From Paenibacillus sp. SC116 (GTDB lineage Bacteria > Bacillota > Bacilli > Paenibacillales > Paenibacillaceae), in the NCBI RefSeq assembly GCF_024733555.1, contig NZ_JANIOF010000001.1, forward strand, positions 1 through 64,000: a DNA stretch of 64,000 bases, given 5' to 3'. The notes under the pieces were generated by a model. The model was given only the letters and a program-made list of their open reading frames with translations, was not told where the DNA came from and ran no database searches. The position numbers and the translations under genes were made by a program. Below are positions 48,109 to 55,795 of this stretch, piece after piece (the stretch's first letter is position 1; every line of letters begins with the position of its first letter).

Positions 48109-48777
48109 ATGATTAAAGCCGTTATCTTTGATTTGGATGGGACGCTGCTAAATCGTGACAGGTCATTAAGGCTGTTTGTGGAAGAACAGTACAATCGATA
48201 CGCTCATCAATTAACTCAAGTTCCGAAAACAGTCTTTGTTGCAAGTTTCATTGCGCTTGATCAGCGCGGATATGTTTGGAAAGACAAAGTTTATCAGCAG
48301 CTTATTGAGGAATATCAGCTTCATCAACTGGAGTGGGAAACGATGCTAGCAGACTACATCGAACATTTCCCAAAGTTCGCAGTGTCATTTCCGAACACGG
48401 TAAAAATTTTGGATTGGTTGAAGGAGCAGCAAATCAAAATGGGTATGATAACAAACGGTTTTACTCACTTTCAAACAGCCAACTTAGAGTCGCTTAAGAT
48501 TAGAGACTACTTTGACGAAATATTAATTTCACAGCAAGAAGGCACTCGAAAGCCAGAGATAGAGATATTTTTAAGAGCACTAAAACGACTGAAGGTTGAA
48601 CCAGAAGAAGCAATGTATGTTGGCGACCATCCCATCAACGATGTTCAAGCATCTATAGATGTAGGTATGAAAGGGATTTGGAAGAGAGACAAGGGTTACT
48701 CGCACAAGGTTGAGGCGGATGCAGTCATTGAGGATTTAATTCAATTGCGAGAAATAATAGCAGGATATCAAGTATAG
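48109..48777 (+). CDS. HAD-family hydrolase
   Basis: 222 residues from ATG 48109, behind AGGTG. HAD motifs: I IKAVIFDLDGTLLNRDRS (DxDGT), II MGMITNGF (T), III KPEIEIFLRAL (K), IV YVGDHPINDVQAS (GDxxxxD). A helical cap lies between I and II (type C1). Likely a phosphatase on small phosphorylated metabolites; relatives include phosphoglycolate phosphatase-like and pyrimidine nucleotidase-like proteins. Single gene between the hydrolase array and the iron genes. Confidence 0.85.
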   Translation: MIKAVIFDLDGTLLNRDRSLRLFVEEQYNRYAHQLTQVPKTVFVASFIALDQRGYVWKDKVYQQLIEEYQLHQLEWETMLADYIEHFPKFAVSFPNTVKILDWLKEQQIKMGMITNGFTHFQTANLESLKIRDYFDEILISQQEGTRKPEIEIFLRALKRLKVEPEEAMYVGDHPINDVQASIDVGMKGIWKRDKGYSHKVEADAVIEDLIQLREIIAGYQV

Positions 48778-48973
48778 AACTTACATCTTTTACAGATTCA
48801 AACTAATGTTATGGAGCGTGTTTGCTAGAAAGTGTCTTGTCTTTCGTGTATGAAAATACCATTAATAGTTTCTAATGGGAAAAAAGACTGCCCTATATTT
48901 GTACTTTTTAATCACTAGTTTGTATTTATGTGCTAATAATGAGTAAGTTGATGCGGATTTTGGCATATAATGC

Positions 48974-49025
48974 TTGTCATAAATTGTATCGTCTCCTATA
49001 ATTGCAAATGAGACTCAATATCAAT
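48974..49025 (+). promoter_or_regulatory. Fur-box promoter of the siderophore importer
   Basis: TTGTCA (48974-48979), 17-base spacer, TATAAT (48997-49002). Just downstream, 49007-49025 read on the minus strand gives ATTGATATTGAGTCTCATT, matching Fur-type sites of the form ATTGATAATGATTATCATT at 16 of 19 positions. The position over the start of transcription suits iron repression. Confidence 0.75.
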
Positions 49026-49061
49026 TAAGTAAAAACGGGCAGAGTAGGGAGAGAAGCGAAC

Positions 49062-50081
49062 GTGTTTAAACTAGGGAAAAAATCACTTCTTGTACTTGCA
49101 TCAATGGTGTTATTAGTTTCAATCATTGCAGGTTGCGGTTCTAATGGACAAGCAGGCACGACATCCGACTCAAGCAAGCCGGCAGCAGAGAATCAAGCTC
49201 AAGGAACAAATAATGCCCAAACAAGTGAAGCTGAAACTGTTCGAGTTATCGAGCACCCGCTGGGCAAAACAGACATAAAAGGAACGCCTAAAAGAGTAGT
49301 GACTTTATATCAAGGAGCTACTGATGTAGTAGTTGCACTTGGCGTAAAGCCAGTTGGCGTTGTGGAAGCTTGGGGAGAGAAGAAGGTATTCGATTATTTA
49401 GCCGCTGATCTTCAAGGAGTTCCATTACTAGGTTTGGAAACACAACCTAACCTTGAAGAAATTCATAAGCTTAAGCCTGATTTGATTATTGCATCGAAGT
49501 TCCGCCATGAAGAGATTTACGATCAATTATCAGCGATTGCGCCAACGGTTTCGACAGAAGTGCTGTATGACTGGAAAGCAACCTTAAAAGTTGCGAGTCA
49601 AGCGTTGAACATAGAGGAGCAAGGAAATAAGCTGCTTGCTGATTGGGATAGCCGAGTAGCTGACTTTAAGCAAAAGATGGGTGATCGATTGCCTATCGAG
49701 GCTTCCATTATTAACTTTAGAGCCGATCATGTCCGTATTTACTACATGGGTTATGCAGGCACTATTCTCAAAGAGCTAGGGTTTACAAGACCTCCAGGTC
49801 ATGACGCAGATACTTGGGGTATAGAAATAACATCTAAAGAAAGCATTCCTGATATGAATGCCGATGTAATCTTTAATTTCAACTATGCAGGCAAAGATGC
49901 AGAAGCGAACAAAAAGACAGCAGACGAATGGATGAGTCATCCGCTTTGGAAAAATATCGATGCGGTTAAGAACAATCAAGTCTATGAAGTGAATGACATC
50001 ATCTGGAATATTGCAGGCGGATACAAATCGGCTCATATGCTGTTAGACGGTCTGTACGATACGTTTAAATTACAAAAATAG
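49062..50081 (+). CDS. Siderophore-binding lipoprotein of an ABC importer (SirA/YfiY-like)
   Basis: 339 residues from GTG 49062, behind GGGAGAG. Lipoprotein signal with lipobox IIAGC (Cys about residue 25), then a Ser/Asn/Gln-rich linker. FecB/FhuD-type fold: GTPKRVVTLYQGATDVVVAL, KLKPDLIIASKFRHEEIYDQ, LSAIAPTVSTEV, NFRADHVRIYYMGYAGTILK and SKESIPDMNADVIFNF. The pattern is close to Bacillus YfiY and staphylococcal SirA, which bind citrate-based siderophores. It is first in an operon with two permeases and a reductase, and upstream of a citrate-siderophore biosynthetic operon, so it probably imports the product of that operon. Confidence 0.85.
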   Translation: MFKLGKKSLLVLASMVLLVSIIAGCGSNGQAGTTSDSSKPAAENQAQGTNNAQTSEAETVRVIEHPLGKTDIKGTPKRVVTLYQGATDVVVALGVKPVGVVEAWGEKKVFDYLAADLQGVPLLGLETQPNLEEIHKLKPDLIIASKFRHEEIYDQLSAIAPTVSTEVLYDWKATLKVASQALNIEEQGNKLLADWDSRVADFKQKMGDRLPIEASIINFRADHVRIYYMGYAGTILKELGFTRPPGHDADTWGIEITSKESIPDMNADVIFNFNYAGKDAEANKKTADEWMSHPLWKNIDAVKNNQVYEVNDIIWNIAGGYKSAHMLLDGLYDTFKLQK

Positions 50082-50115
50082 TCACACGTTTATCAACATA
50101 TGAAAGAGTGAGATT

Positions 50116-51129
50116 ATGTTTCACCTTTATGCAAGTGTGAAAATGAAAGTAGCAGGCTTTTGCCTGCTACTCCTTCTATTAGCAGGTGCGTTTGTGTCCA
50201 GTATCATTTTTGGACGGACGCCCCTTACTTTTTCTACTGCGATGCAGGCTTTTCTCTATTATGATGAAGCTCTCATTGAACATGTTGTTGTTCTAACAGA
50301 GCGTCTGCCTCGCGCTGTTATTGCTACTGTAGTAGGAGCTAGCTTAGCAATTGCGGGTGCGCTTATGCAAGCCCTAACACGCAACCCACTTGCTTCGCCT
50401 AGTACATTCGGCATTAATGCAGGTGCTATCTTTTTTATTGTAATTGCTATCGTTATTTTTTCGGTTTCATCATTAGTTCAATTAACGTGGGTTGCCTTCG
50501 TGGGGGCGGCAATTTCCGCTGTTACTGTGTATAGTCTTGGTTCTATGGGTAAAGATGGGTTGACTCCAGTTAAGATTGTGTTAGCAGGAACAGCCATTAC
50601 GGCTCTATTTGTTTCGTTCACGCAAGCGATTCTTGTACTCGACGAAACGGGACTGCAAGATGTGATGTTCTGGCTAGCAGGTTCAATCAGCGGTCGTACA
50701 TTGGATATGCTTGTTCCCGTGCTTCCTTATATGGCAGCAGCAGGCGTCATATCCTTATTTATGGGTAGAGCGATCAATCTGCTTATTACTGGTGATGACA
50801 TTGCGAAAGGCATGGGACAAAATACGCTTCTCGTAAAATGTATGATGGGGGTTGTCATTGTGCTGCTTGCTGGCAGCTCAGTTGCAGTTGTAGGTGCTGT
50901 TGGATTTATAGGTCTAGTTGTACCTCATCTATCCCGTGCATTTGTAGGGAACGATTACCGTCTGCTTATCCCATTTTCAGCTATAGCAGGCGCGGTATTG
51001 CTATTGTCTGCTGACGTTATAGCAAGATTGCTCATTATGCCGTCAGAAATTCCAATTGGCGTCATGACAGCTTTAATCGGCGGTCCCTTTTTTGTGTATA
51101 TTGCCCGTAAGGGGGTAACAAAAATTTGA
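50116..51129 (+). CDS. FecCD-family siderophore permease, first subunit
   Basis: 337 residues with about nine to ten membrane helices. BtuC/FecCD signatures: RLPRAVIATVVGASLAIAGALMQ, TRNPLASPSTFGINAGA, GLVVPHLSRAFVGNDYR (the cytoplasmic loop that docks on the ATPase) and PSEIPIGVMTALIGGPFFVY. It forms a heterodimeric channel with the next gene, overlapping it by four bases (TTGA). ATPase would come from elsewhere in the genome, as FhuC does for SirABC. Confidence 0.9.
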   Translation: MFHLYASVKMKVAGFCLLLLLLAGAFVSSIIFGRTPLTFSTAMQAFLYYDEALIEHVVVLTERLPRAVIATVVGASLAIAGALMQALTRNPLASPSTFGINAGAIFFIVIAIVIFSVSSLVQLTWVAFVGAAISAVTVYSLGSMGKDGLTPVKIVLAGTAITALFVSFTQAILVLDETGLQDVMFWLAGSISGRTLDMLVPVLPYMAAAGVISLFMGRAINLLITGDDIAKGMGQNTLLVKCMMGVVIVLLAGSSVAVVGAVGFIGLVVPHLSRAFVGNDYRLLIPFSAIAGAVLLLSADVIARLLIMPSEIPIGVMTALIGGPFFVYIARKGVTKI

Positions 51130-52169
51130 GACAGCATATTACTTTTCGTACTAAAAGCGACTCCATCTCACTACAGATTGAAAGGAAGTCACTAATCGTC
51201 ATTAGCGTCCTTTTCTTCCTCTCCATCTTGGCGGTTATAGCAGGCACCAGCTTGGGAAATACAGTGATTCCGCCGTTGGAAGTCGTTCAATCCATTTTGA
51301 AAATTGGATCTGGTGAACATGATTTCGTTATCCATACGTTAAGGCTGCCTCGTGTCCTTGTTGCTCTGCTAGTTGGGGCTGCACTAGGTGTGTCAGGAGC
51401 TATTTTACAAGGGATTATTCGAAATCCGCTTGCTTCACCGGACATTATTGGCATAACAGGCGGAGCATCTGTTGCAGCGGTTGCTTTTGTCACATTTTTA
51501 GCAGGTACGGTAAGTATTTCATTTATGCCTTTTGCCGCAATCGTTGGGGCTATGGTCGTATCTATCACCATTTACTTGCTAGCTTGGAAAAATGGTGTGA
51601 CACCTATACGGCTTGTATTAGTTGGGATCGGCATATCAGCTATTATGGGCGCGGGTACAACGTTTATGCTTGTTATGAGTCCTTATTTCACAGCAGGGAA
51701 AGCCTATATTTGGCTGACTGGCAGTGTGTATGGCTCTACATGGGAAGATGTATATCTGCTCTTACCGGTAACGGCAGTCGTCATTCCTAGTGTTGTTATA
51801 TTAGCACGAAATCTTAATTTGCAAGAGTTTGGCGATGAAGTGGCTACCGGATTGGGCGCCGCTGTTCAGCGACAGCGCTTAATATTGCTAGCGCTTAGTG
51901 TATTGTTAGCGGGCGTTGCTGTGTCGATTGGCGGTGCTATTGGCTTTGTAGGACTAATTGCGCCGCATATAGCTAGAAAGCTTGTTGGCCGTCCTTTTGG
52001 CAGTTTAACCGTTGTATCAGCCTTAATTGGTGCTTTGCTGGTATTCGTTGCGGATTGGATTGGTAGAACAGCCTTTTATCCGCTGGATATTCCTGCTGGG
52101 ATATTCACTGCGGGCGTAGGTGCGCCATTCTTTCTTTATTTGCTGTTTAAGAACAGAAATCAATTATGA
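51126..52169 (+). CDS. FecCD-family siderophore permease, second subunit
   Basis: 347 residues from TTG 51126 behind AAGGGGG, overlapping the previous stop. FecCD signatures: RLPRVLVALLVGAALGVSGA, IIRNPLASPDIIGITGGAS, GLIAPHIARKLVGRPFG and DIPAGIFTAGVGAPFFLYLL. Pairs with the first permease in the cytoplasmic membrane. No ATPase gene follows; the next gene is the ferric reductase. Confidence 0.9.
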   Translation: MRQHITFRTKSDSISLQIERKSLIVISVLFFLSILAVIAGTSLGNTVIPPLEVVQSILKIGSGEHDFVIHTLRLPRVLVALLVGAALGVSGAILQGIIRNPLASPDIIGITGGASVAAVAFVTFLAGTVSISFMPFAAIVGAMVVSITIYLLAWKNGVTPIRLVLVGIGISAIMGAGTTFMLVMSPYFTAGKAYIWLTGSVYGSTWEDVYLLLPVTAVVIPSVVILARNLNLQEFGDEVATGLGAAVQRQRLILLALSVLLAGVAVSIGGAIGFVGLIAPHIARKLVGRPFGSLTVVSALIGALLVFVADWIGRTAFYPLDIPAGIFTAGVGAPFFLYLLFKNRNQL

Positions 52170-52199
52170 GAACGCTAAATGAATAGAGGGAGACCACAT

Positions 52200-52979
52200 A
52201 TGGCAGTACAGTTTACACCGGATGAGTTGGAGATGTTAACAGCGAAATATCGATTCACAATGGAGGAGTCTTCGGATGAAATCTATTCGATTCGAGCGCT
52301 AGATTTTCTAGACAAAGACAATAATATTGCGTATTTCGATAAAGTTGCGAGTATATACGAGTCCACCTCTGAAGTGGTTACCGCTTCCATGTTTGCAAAA
52401 CGATACGCTTGCTTAAGCATTGCCTCTGGGTTGTATGCGATGTCGATGTACAACAAAAGTATGGATTACTCTCTAGAAAATTGTCATATGGAATCTATAT
52501 TTCATGGAGAAGCATGGCTTCCGTGCGTGCGCCTAACGAATAGCGAAGTTTCACAGCCAGAAGCGAGATCACGCAATGAGTGGCGTGACCGTGTTATTCA
52601 AAATATTTTTGCAGACAATGTTGCTAGAGTGTGGGATTCCTTTGCCAAGTCAGTAAAAATCTCAAAATCTGTCCTGTGGGAAAATACGGCAATCTATGTG
52701 TATTGGCTGTATGAAAATCAATTTGGCGAAGGTGCGAGCGCGTGTCAGCAGGCTCAACTTCTTGAGGACTATCAATACTTAGTGGATGAAGCGCCAGCTC
52801 ATTTATTTGGCGAATCGAAAAATCCATTGAAAAAGTTTAATAGCCCCAAGAAGGTAACGACTGCATCGGAAACACCGCTTCGAATTCGTAAAACTTGCTG
52901 CTACTACTATCAAGTTGCGGATGACAATGAGTATTGTCCGACATGCCCCAAAATTAAACATGAGTTTGTTTCTGTATAA
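52200..52979 (+). CDS. FhuF-like ferric-siderophore reductase (2Fe-2S)
   Basis: 259 residues from ATG 52200, behind AGAGGGAG; the ATG at 52179 has no site. The C-terminus carries the FhuF iron-sulfur pattern Cys-Cys-x10-Cys-x2-Cys in KTCCYYYQVADDNEYCPTCP. The rest is helical, as in FhuF/IucA-IucC-associated reductases, including a FAKRYACLSIASGLYAMSM segment. It would reduce Fe(III) of an imported siderophore in the cytoplasm to release Fe(II). It lies 30 bases behind the permeases, the same operon. Confidence 0.82.
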   Translation: MAVQFTPDELEMLTAKYRFTMEESSDEIYSIRALDFLDKDNNIAYFDKVASIYESTSEVVTASMFAKRYACLSIASGLYAMSMYNKSMDYSLENCHMESIFHGEAWLPCVRLTNSEVSQPEARSRNEWRDRVIQNIFADNVARVWDSFAKSVKISKSVLWENTAIYVYWLYENQFGEGASACQQAQLLEDYQYLVDEAPAHLFGESKNPLKKFNSPKKVTTASETPLRIRKTCCYYYQVADDNEYCPTCPKIKHEFVSV

Positions 52980-53098
52980 GTAAAAATGGAAATTATCAGC
53001 CTGTAATCTGTAGCTAAAGCAACCTCGTATGGCTCATATATCAACTTTGTTCCTTCCGTTCAAATGTTTCTTACTATTCATCTCTATTTTTAAAGTGA

Positions 53099-53149
53099 AT
53101 AGATAATAAGTACTTTGTTTATTTAGAAAACAAAGTACTTATTATCTAT
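53099..53149. terminator. 22-base perfect hairpin after the reductase gene
   Basis: 53099-53120 and 53128-53149 are perfect reverse complements with a seven-base loop (core AAGTACTTTG / CAAAGTACTT). Only a short T-rich stretch (TATATTTT) follows. Likely the terminator of the importer operon. The stem is AT-rich and unusually long. Confidence 0.6.
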
Positions 53150-53189
53150 ATTTTGGGTAAAACAGATAGCTATTATTGAAAATTAAAGG

Positions 53190-53249
53190 TTGACAATAAT
53201 CAATGCTATCTATTATATTTTCACTAAATTGATATTGATTATCACTATC
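53190..53249 (+). promoter_or_regulatory. Fur-box promoter of the siderophore biosynthesis operon
   Basis: TTGACA (53190-53195), 17-base spacer, TTATAT (53213-53218). GATATTGATTATCACTATC at 53231-53249 matches the 19-base Fur consensus GATAATGATAATCATTATC at 16 positions and lies over the expected start of transcription. From it to the first gene lie about 150 bases of leader without another feature. Confidence 0.8.
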
Positions 53250-53399
53250 AATAAATAAATTAACAAATCTCTGCCTATGAACTTGAGAGTAGAAGGGATT
53301 AACCGTACAGCATCTTAGATCCATGGGGGAGGAGGACTACGAGAGCAGAAGCTTCGGGAGTCTGTCTAGCGTCGATACTTTGTGTAGGGAGGATTTGTA

Positions 53400-54395
53400 G
53401 TGACACAGCAAATCGTTCAAAACTTGCAGAACAAATTAATAATGAGTGCAGCAAAAGAAATGCAAATAGAATGCAAATTGTTATTACCAGGTTGTGAAGA
53501 CTTTTTAGAACTAACATACAGAGGCAGGACCATTATTATTAACAAAACGAGATCTCATAAGCTTCCATTGATGTCTGGGTTTTTGGCTAAAAATAAAGAA
53601 GCCTCCAATCTCTTGTTGGAAAGAGCAGGTTTGCCTGTACCCGCGTATATCGTAGTTCCTCAAATGTGTGAAGAAGCTGAACATTTTTTAACTACGTATC
53701 GGAATGTAACGGTTAAGCCGTTGGACGCAAGCTGTAGTATTGGCGTTACCTTAGGGATTAAGTCGGTAATGCAGTTAGAAGATGCGATTCAACTTGCGAA
53801 GCAGCATAGCGATAAAATTATGATTCAAAAATATGTTGAAGGCAATGACTACCGTGTACTGGTTATAGCAGGGAAAGTAGTCGCTGTTATCGGATATGAG
53901 CTGGCAAGCGTAGTAGGTGACGGCCAGTCCACGATAGCGCAGCTTATCAGTCAATTGAATGAAGCTCGTATCATTCGAAATGAAATTTGCGAAATCGAAT
54001 CGTTTAAAGAAATTAACATCCAATCGAATGTATTGCATGCAAATTTACAAGCACAAGGCAAAACGATTCATAGTGCGTTAGAGCAGGGTGAGCGTGTAGA
54101 ACTGTTCTCGATTGATAATATACCGGCTGGCGAAATTAGTGAGATCAATATGAATCGAACGAATGACATTTGTATGGCCAATGTGAATATTGCAGTTGAA
54201 GCCGCACAAGCCTTGAATATTGATGTTGCTGGTATAGATATCAGATGCCAAGATATAACCGCCCCGATCACTGATGAAAATGGGGGTATCCTCGAAGTTA
54301 ACGCATTACCTGATATGTCTACTCATCTCCTACCTTTTCAAGGGTCTTCAATAGATGTGTACAAAGCCTACTTGGAATATTTGTTTGAAGAATAA
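53400..54395 (+). CDS. ATP-grasp ligase, cyanophycin-synthetase-like, in siderophore operon
   Basis: 331 residues from GTG 53400, behind GGGAGG. Stand-alone ATP-grasp domain: LMSGFLAKNKEASNLLLERA (start of the fold), VTVKPLDASCSIGVTLGI (nucleotide-binding Lys and loop), IMIQKYVEGNDYRVLVIAGK, GYELASVVGDGQSTIAQLIS, AGIDIRCQDITAP and GGILEVNALPDMSTHLLPFQ (metal-binding E-x-N). The closest pattern I know is the ATP-grasp part of cyanophycin synthetase, which joins amino acids to carboxylates via acyl phosphates. As first gene of the operon it should form an amide bond in the siderophore or activate its amino acid. Staphyloferrin B clusters have no such gene, as I recall them. Substrate unknown. 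Confidence 0.8.
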   Translation: MTQQIVQNLQNKLIMSAAKEMQIECKLLLPGCEDFLELTYRGRTIIINKTRSHKLPLMSGFLAKNKEASNLLLERAGLPVPAYIVVPQMCEEAEHFLTTYRNVTVKPLDASCSIGVTLGIKSVMQLEDAIQLAKQHSDKIMIQKYVEGNDYRVLVIAGKVVAVIGYELASVVGDGQSTIAQLISQLNEARIIRNEICEIESFKEINIQSNVLHANLQAQGKTIHSALEQGERVELFSIDNIPAGEISEINMNRTNDICMANVNIAVEAAQALNIDVAGIDIRCQDITAPITDENGGILEVNALPDMSTHLLPFQGSSIDVYKAYLEYLFEE

Positions 54396-54433
54396 TAAAC
54401 GGACTCACATACATGTAAAAGGAGAATGCGATC

Positions 54434-55795
54434 ATGATTACAACAACAAATGTAGAGAACGAATACTATAAGCTTCAATCTGAAAAGGAATCCAATGCAA
54501 GATCGTATCCACGCAAATTCCCTCTTATTATTAAGAAAGCCAAAGGTACAATGATTACAGATACAGAAGGCAAACAATACTATGATTGCCTTGCAGGTGC
54601 AGGTACATTAGCACTTGGACATAATCACGAGGTTGTTACGGAAGCCATAAAGGATGTACTGGAACAACAATTGCCACTTCATACATTAGATTTAGCTACC
54701 CCATTAAAAATAGAGTTCATGCAAGAAATATTCTCTATCTTGCCAGACGAGCTAAGAGATTCTTCCAAAATTCAATTCTGTGGTCCGACAGGCGCAGATG
54801 GAGTAGAAGCGGCTATTAAACTTGTTAAAAATGCAACTAAGGGAAAATCAATTCTGGCTTTCCATGGCGGTTATCACGGTTCCACACAAGCAACGATGGC
54901 AATGAGCGGTAACTTAAGTAAGAAGCAGCATTTGCAAAGTTTGCTGCCGGATGTTCATTTCTTGCCATTCCCGTATGAATATCGTTGTCCATTTGGTGTA
55001 GGCGGAGAGCAAACAGCTCAAATTAGCGCGCATTATATCGAACATTTGCTAGATGATTGTGAAAGCGGCATTGCTGCTCCTTGTGGAGTCATCGTCGAAA
55101 CGGTTCAAGGTGAAGGTGGATCGGTTCCTGCTAATATTCAATGGTTGAAAGAGCTGCGTCGTATTACAGCAGAAAGAGGAATTCCTTTAATTATTGATGA
55201 AGTACAAGCGGGAATTGGAAGAACGGGTAAAATGTTCTCATTCGAACATGCTGACATTGTTCCAGATGTTATCGTTTGTTCAAAAGCAATTGGCGGCAGC
55301 TTGCCGATGGCTGTTGTGATCTACAAAGAGGAATTGGACAAATGGAATCCAGGCGCTCATACAGGAACATTCCGTGGCAACCAAATGGGCATGGCAACAG
55401 GACTTGCTACTTTAAAATATATAAAAGAAAATGATGTGCTTGAAAATGTAAAAGAACGCAGTAAGCAGTTCTTTGAATATCTCAACGGCTTGAAAAGTAA
55501 ATACGAGATCATTGGAGATGTTCGAGGCAGAGGACTGATGATTGGAGTAGAAATTGTGAATCCAAGCGGTCGCAAAGATCAACTCGGTCATTATCCTCAG
55601 TTCGGGGAATTAACGGCACGTATTCAAGAAAGATGTTTTAACAATGGCCTCATCATTGAAGTAGGGGGACGTCGTTCTGCCGTACTTCGCTTCTTACCAC
55701 CGCTTACCATTACCGCACTCGAAGCAGCTAAAGTATTAGATATTTTTGAAAAATCAGTCAAAGAAGCAGTTGAGCTAATGGCTAACCCATGTTAA
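54434..55795 (+). CDS. L-2,4-diaminobutyrate : 2-oxoglutarate aminotransferase
   Basis: 453 residues, class III PLP aminotransferase. FCGPTGADGVEAAIKLVKNA, AFHGGYHGSTQATMAMSG, IVETVQGEGGSVPANIQWLK, LIIDEVQAGIGRTGKMFSFE and the PLP Lys in VIVCSKAIGGSLPMAV. The GPTGADGVEAA phosphate site and length match the diaminobutyrate aminotransferases (Dat, RhbA) rather than ornithine transaminases. It converts aspartate semialdehyde and glutamate to L-Dab. No ectA/ectC lies nearby, so the role is not ectoine. The operon also has a PLP decarboxylase, as in the RhbA/RhbB pair. GGAG lies upstream of ATG 54434. Its stop overlaps the MFS start. Confidence 0.88.
   Translation: MITTTNVENEYYKLQSEKESNARSYPRKFPLIIKKAKGTMITDTEGKQYYDCLAGAGTLALGHNHEVVTEAIKDVLEQQLPLHTLDLATPLKIEFMQEIFSILPDELRDSSKIQFCGPTGADGVEAAIKLVKNATKGKSILAFHGGYHGSTQATMAMSGNLSKKQHLQSLLPDVHFLPFPYEYRCPFGVGGEQTAQISAHYIEHLLDDCESGIAAPCGVIVETVQGEGGSVPANIQWLKELRRITAERGIPLIIDEVQAGIGRTGKMFSFEHADIVPDVIVCSKAIGGSLPMAVVIYKEELDKWNPGAHTGTFRGNQMGMATGLATLKYIKENDVLENVKERSKQFFEYLNGLKSKYEIIGDVRGRGLMIGVEIVNPSGRKDQLGHYPQFGELTARIQERCFNNGLIIEVGGRRSAVLRFLPPLTITALEAAKVLDIFEKSVKEAVELMANPC

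Noticed and set aside
54434-55795. EctB of an ectoine operon
   Set aside because: Neither ectA nor ectC is nearby; the gene is embedded between an ATP-grasp and an MFS gene in a siderophore operon.
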